From positions 1-57,124 of the forward strand of contig NZ_BSPW01000026.1 of assembly GCF_030161235.1 (NCBI RefSeq): 57,124 bases of DNA, in the 5' to 3' direction. Both the position numbers and the translations under genes were made by a program. The DNA is from Vibrio zhanjiangensis (GTDB lineage Bacteria > Pseudomonadota > Gammaproteobacteria > Enterobacterales > Vibrionaceae). The notes below the pieces were generated by a model. That model made no database searches, was not told the DNA's origin, and was given only the letters and a program-made list of their open reading frames with translations. Below are positions 56,221 to 57,124 of this stretch, one piece after another. How positions within the stretch are numbered: the stretch's first letter is position 1; every line of letters begins with the position of its first letter.

Positions 56221-57062
56221 CTACGCCTGCTTTGCTGAATTGGCTCGATTTGGGGTAAGTGTGGCGTGGAAGACTTTATCGAGCTGAGCTGAGCTGACAG
56301 GTTTAGTGATCACCTCTGCGCAACCTTCTGACATCATTTGCTGGCGAGTTTGCTCAAATGCATCGGCAGTACAGCCGATGATGATAGGGGGATTGTCTAA
56401 GTTCAGCGATGTAATCGCTCTAGTAGCTTCAAGTCCATCCATTTCAGGCATGTGGTTATCCATTAAGACACAATCAAAGTGGCGTTGCTGGACTTTTTCA
56501 ATCGCTAACTGGCCATTCTCAACTACCTCATAGTCAAACCCTTTATTGGCAAGAAATTTCCCCAGTACCACTGCATTTACACGCGTGTCTTCAGCAATCA
56601 ATGCCCAGAGCCCTGAACCATCGAACTCAGGCAGTTCTTGCTCTTGAGTGGCATGATCAATGGCATCGGTAAGAATGACTGGCAAAACAATCGTAAATTG
56701 ACTGCCTTCACCTATTGTACTGGCAAGATCTATGGTTCCATTCATAGCCTTAACCAAGTCTCGTGTGATGGAAAGCCCAAGGCCTGTGCCACCAAAACGC
56801 CTCGTTGTATCGCCTTCAGCTTGAGAAAAGGGGTCAAAAACAGCCGAATGCTTATCCTCACTGATACCAATTCCCGTGTCGGATACTTGAATGGTCAACT
56901 CCCCGTGATGCTCTCTTTCCGTTAATTCAATCGATAGGCCGACCGAACCTTGGTGGGTAAATTTAACCGCATTACTCAAAAGATTTTGCAAAATTTGCGA
57001 TATACGCGTTTCATCTGCTCTTAGTGCTCTTTCGCTAGACTGAGTATACTCACATTTAAATT
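56221..57062 (-). CDS. Hybrid sensor histidine kinase, 5'-truncated
   Basis: Only the 3' part is present. It begins in the HATPase domain (DETRISQILQNLLSNAVKFT with the N-box, then DTGIGI and GGTGLGLSI) and is followed by a receiver domain with the acidic pair in LIAEDTRVNAVVLG, the phospho-acceptor Asp in VLMDNHMPEMDG, and the conserved Lys in ITKPVS. The frame stays open upstream of any plausible start as far as the 57063 repeat, where the kinase sequence ends and a stop follows inside the repeat. Sensor, HAMP and HisKA parts are missing. The signal it senses is therefore unknown. Confidence 0.9.
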
Positions 57063-57124
57063 TGTGATCACCAAGCGATTCTGTCGTACCTTAATTACCA
57101 AGCGACTTTGTCATTACGTTAACT
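57063..57124. repeat. Inverted repeat, right copy (transposable element end)
   Basis: Positions 57063-57123 are the exact reverse complement of 1-61. The core ACCAAGCGA occurs at 57070-57078 and again at 57097-57105, 27 bp apart, like repeated transposase-binding sites. Identity to the left copy stops exactly at the TGT terminus, as expected for element ends joined to different target genes. Confidence 0.75.

Noticed and set aside
1..57124. The whole window as one 57-kb transposon bounded by its terminal repeats
   Set aside because: The TGT terminus of the repeat faces inward, both border genes are cut exactly there, and no transposase or accessory transposition gene is present. The repeats are better read as ends of an element lying outside the window.
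1..57124. CRISPR arrays, rRNA and tRNA genes
   Set aside because: None was recognised by eye. A covariance-model scan was not possible, so a small RNA gene in the AT-rich gaps cannot be excluded.

Overview
This is an AT-rich gammaproteobacterial window, most probably from a Vibrio. The evidence is the Vibrio-like type VI secretion (T6SS) operon, metA behind a consensus MetJ box, a PilW-like lipoprotein, a YgjP-like metallopeptidase, and typical codon and spacing habits. The species cannot be named from sequence alone. Both ends carry the same 61-bp sequence in inverted orientation (1-61 and 57063-57123). A tssC gene is cut at the left copy and a hybrid histidine kinase at the right copy. The window therefore looks like the stretch between two ends of a transposable element beginning 5'-TGTGATCACC.

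Layout. (1) 62-20864, plus strand: a T6SS operon, tssC (5'-truncated), a second full-length tssC-like gene, tssE, tssF, tssG, clpV, a sensor-MFS fusion, two periplasmic binding proteins, an FHA protein, tssJ, tssK, tssL with a SPOR domain, tssM without a Walker A motif, and a small Ser/Thr kinase. Genes are tightly packed and often overlap. hcp, vgrG, tssA and tssB are absent and presumably lie left of the window. (2) 21000-27118: an exported GDPD-like protein, a tctCBA tricarboxylate transporter set, a small P-loop protein, and metA. (3) 27228-45553, minus strand: two giant paralogous toxin-like genes (3033 and 2319 codons). They share about 1000 N-terminal residues and an HExxH metallopeptidase-like region but have unrelated C-terminal parts. 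A complete alpha/beta hydrolase lies upstream of one, and only the tail of that hydrolase gene remains upstream of the other, which shows a segmental duplication with tail replacement. (4) 45674-47213: small housekeeping genes (TPR lipoprotein, YgjP-like protein, glutaredoxin-like protein). (5) 47287-55877, minus strand: a two-partner-secretion/CDI-like locus. It has a TPS-domain exoprotein whose frame is split by a stop codon, a second exported exoprotein ending in a PD-(D/E)XK-like nuclease, and an Imm49-like immunity gene. (6) 56221-57062: the 3' part of the hybrid kinase.

How the parts work together. The T6SS segment encodes sheath, baseplate, membrane complex and ClpV. It also carries a regulatory layer of FHA protein plus kinase and an unusual sensory set (sensor-MFS and two orphan binding proteins) translationally coupled into the operon. 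The right half is a toxin-rich accessory region: two large multidomain toxins, and a contact-dependent or secreted nuclease with its immunity gene. No effector, PAAR or VgrG gene inside the window ties these toxins to the T6SS. No rRNA, tRNA or CRISPR array was recognised by eye.
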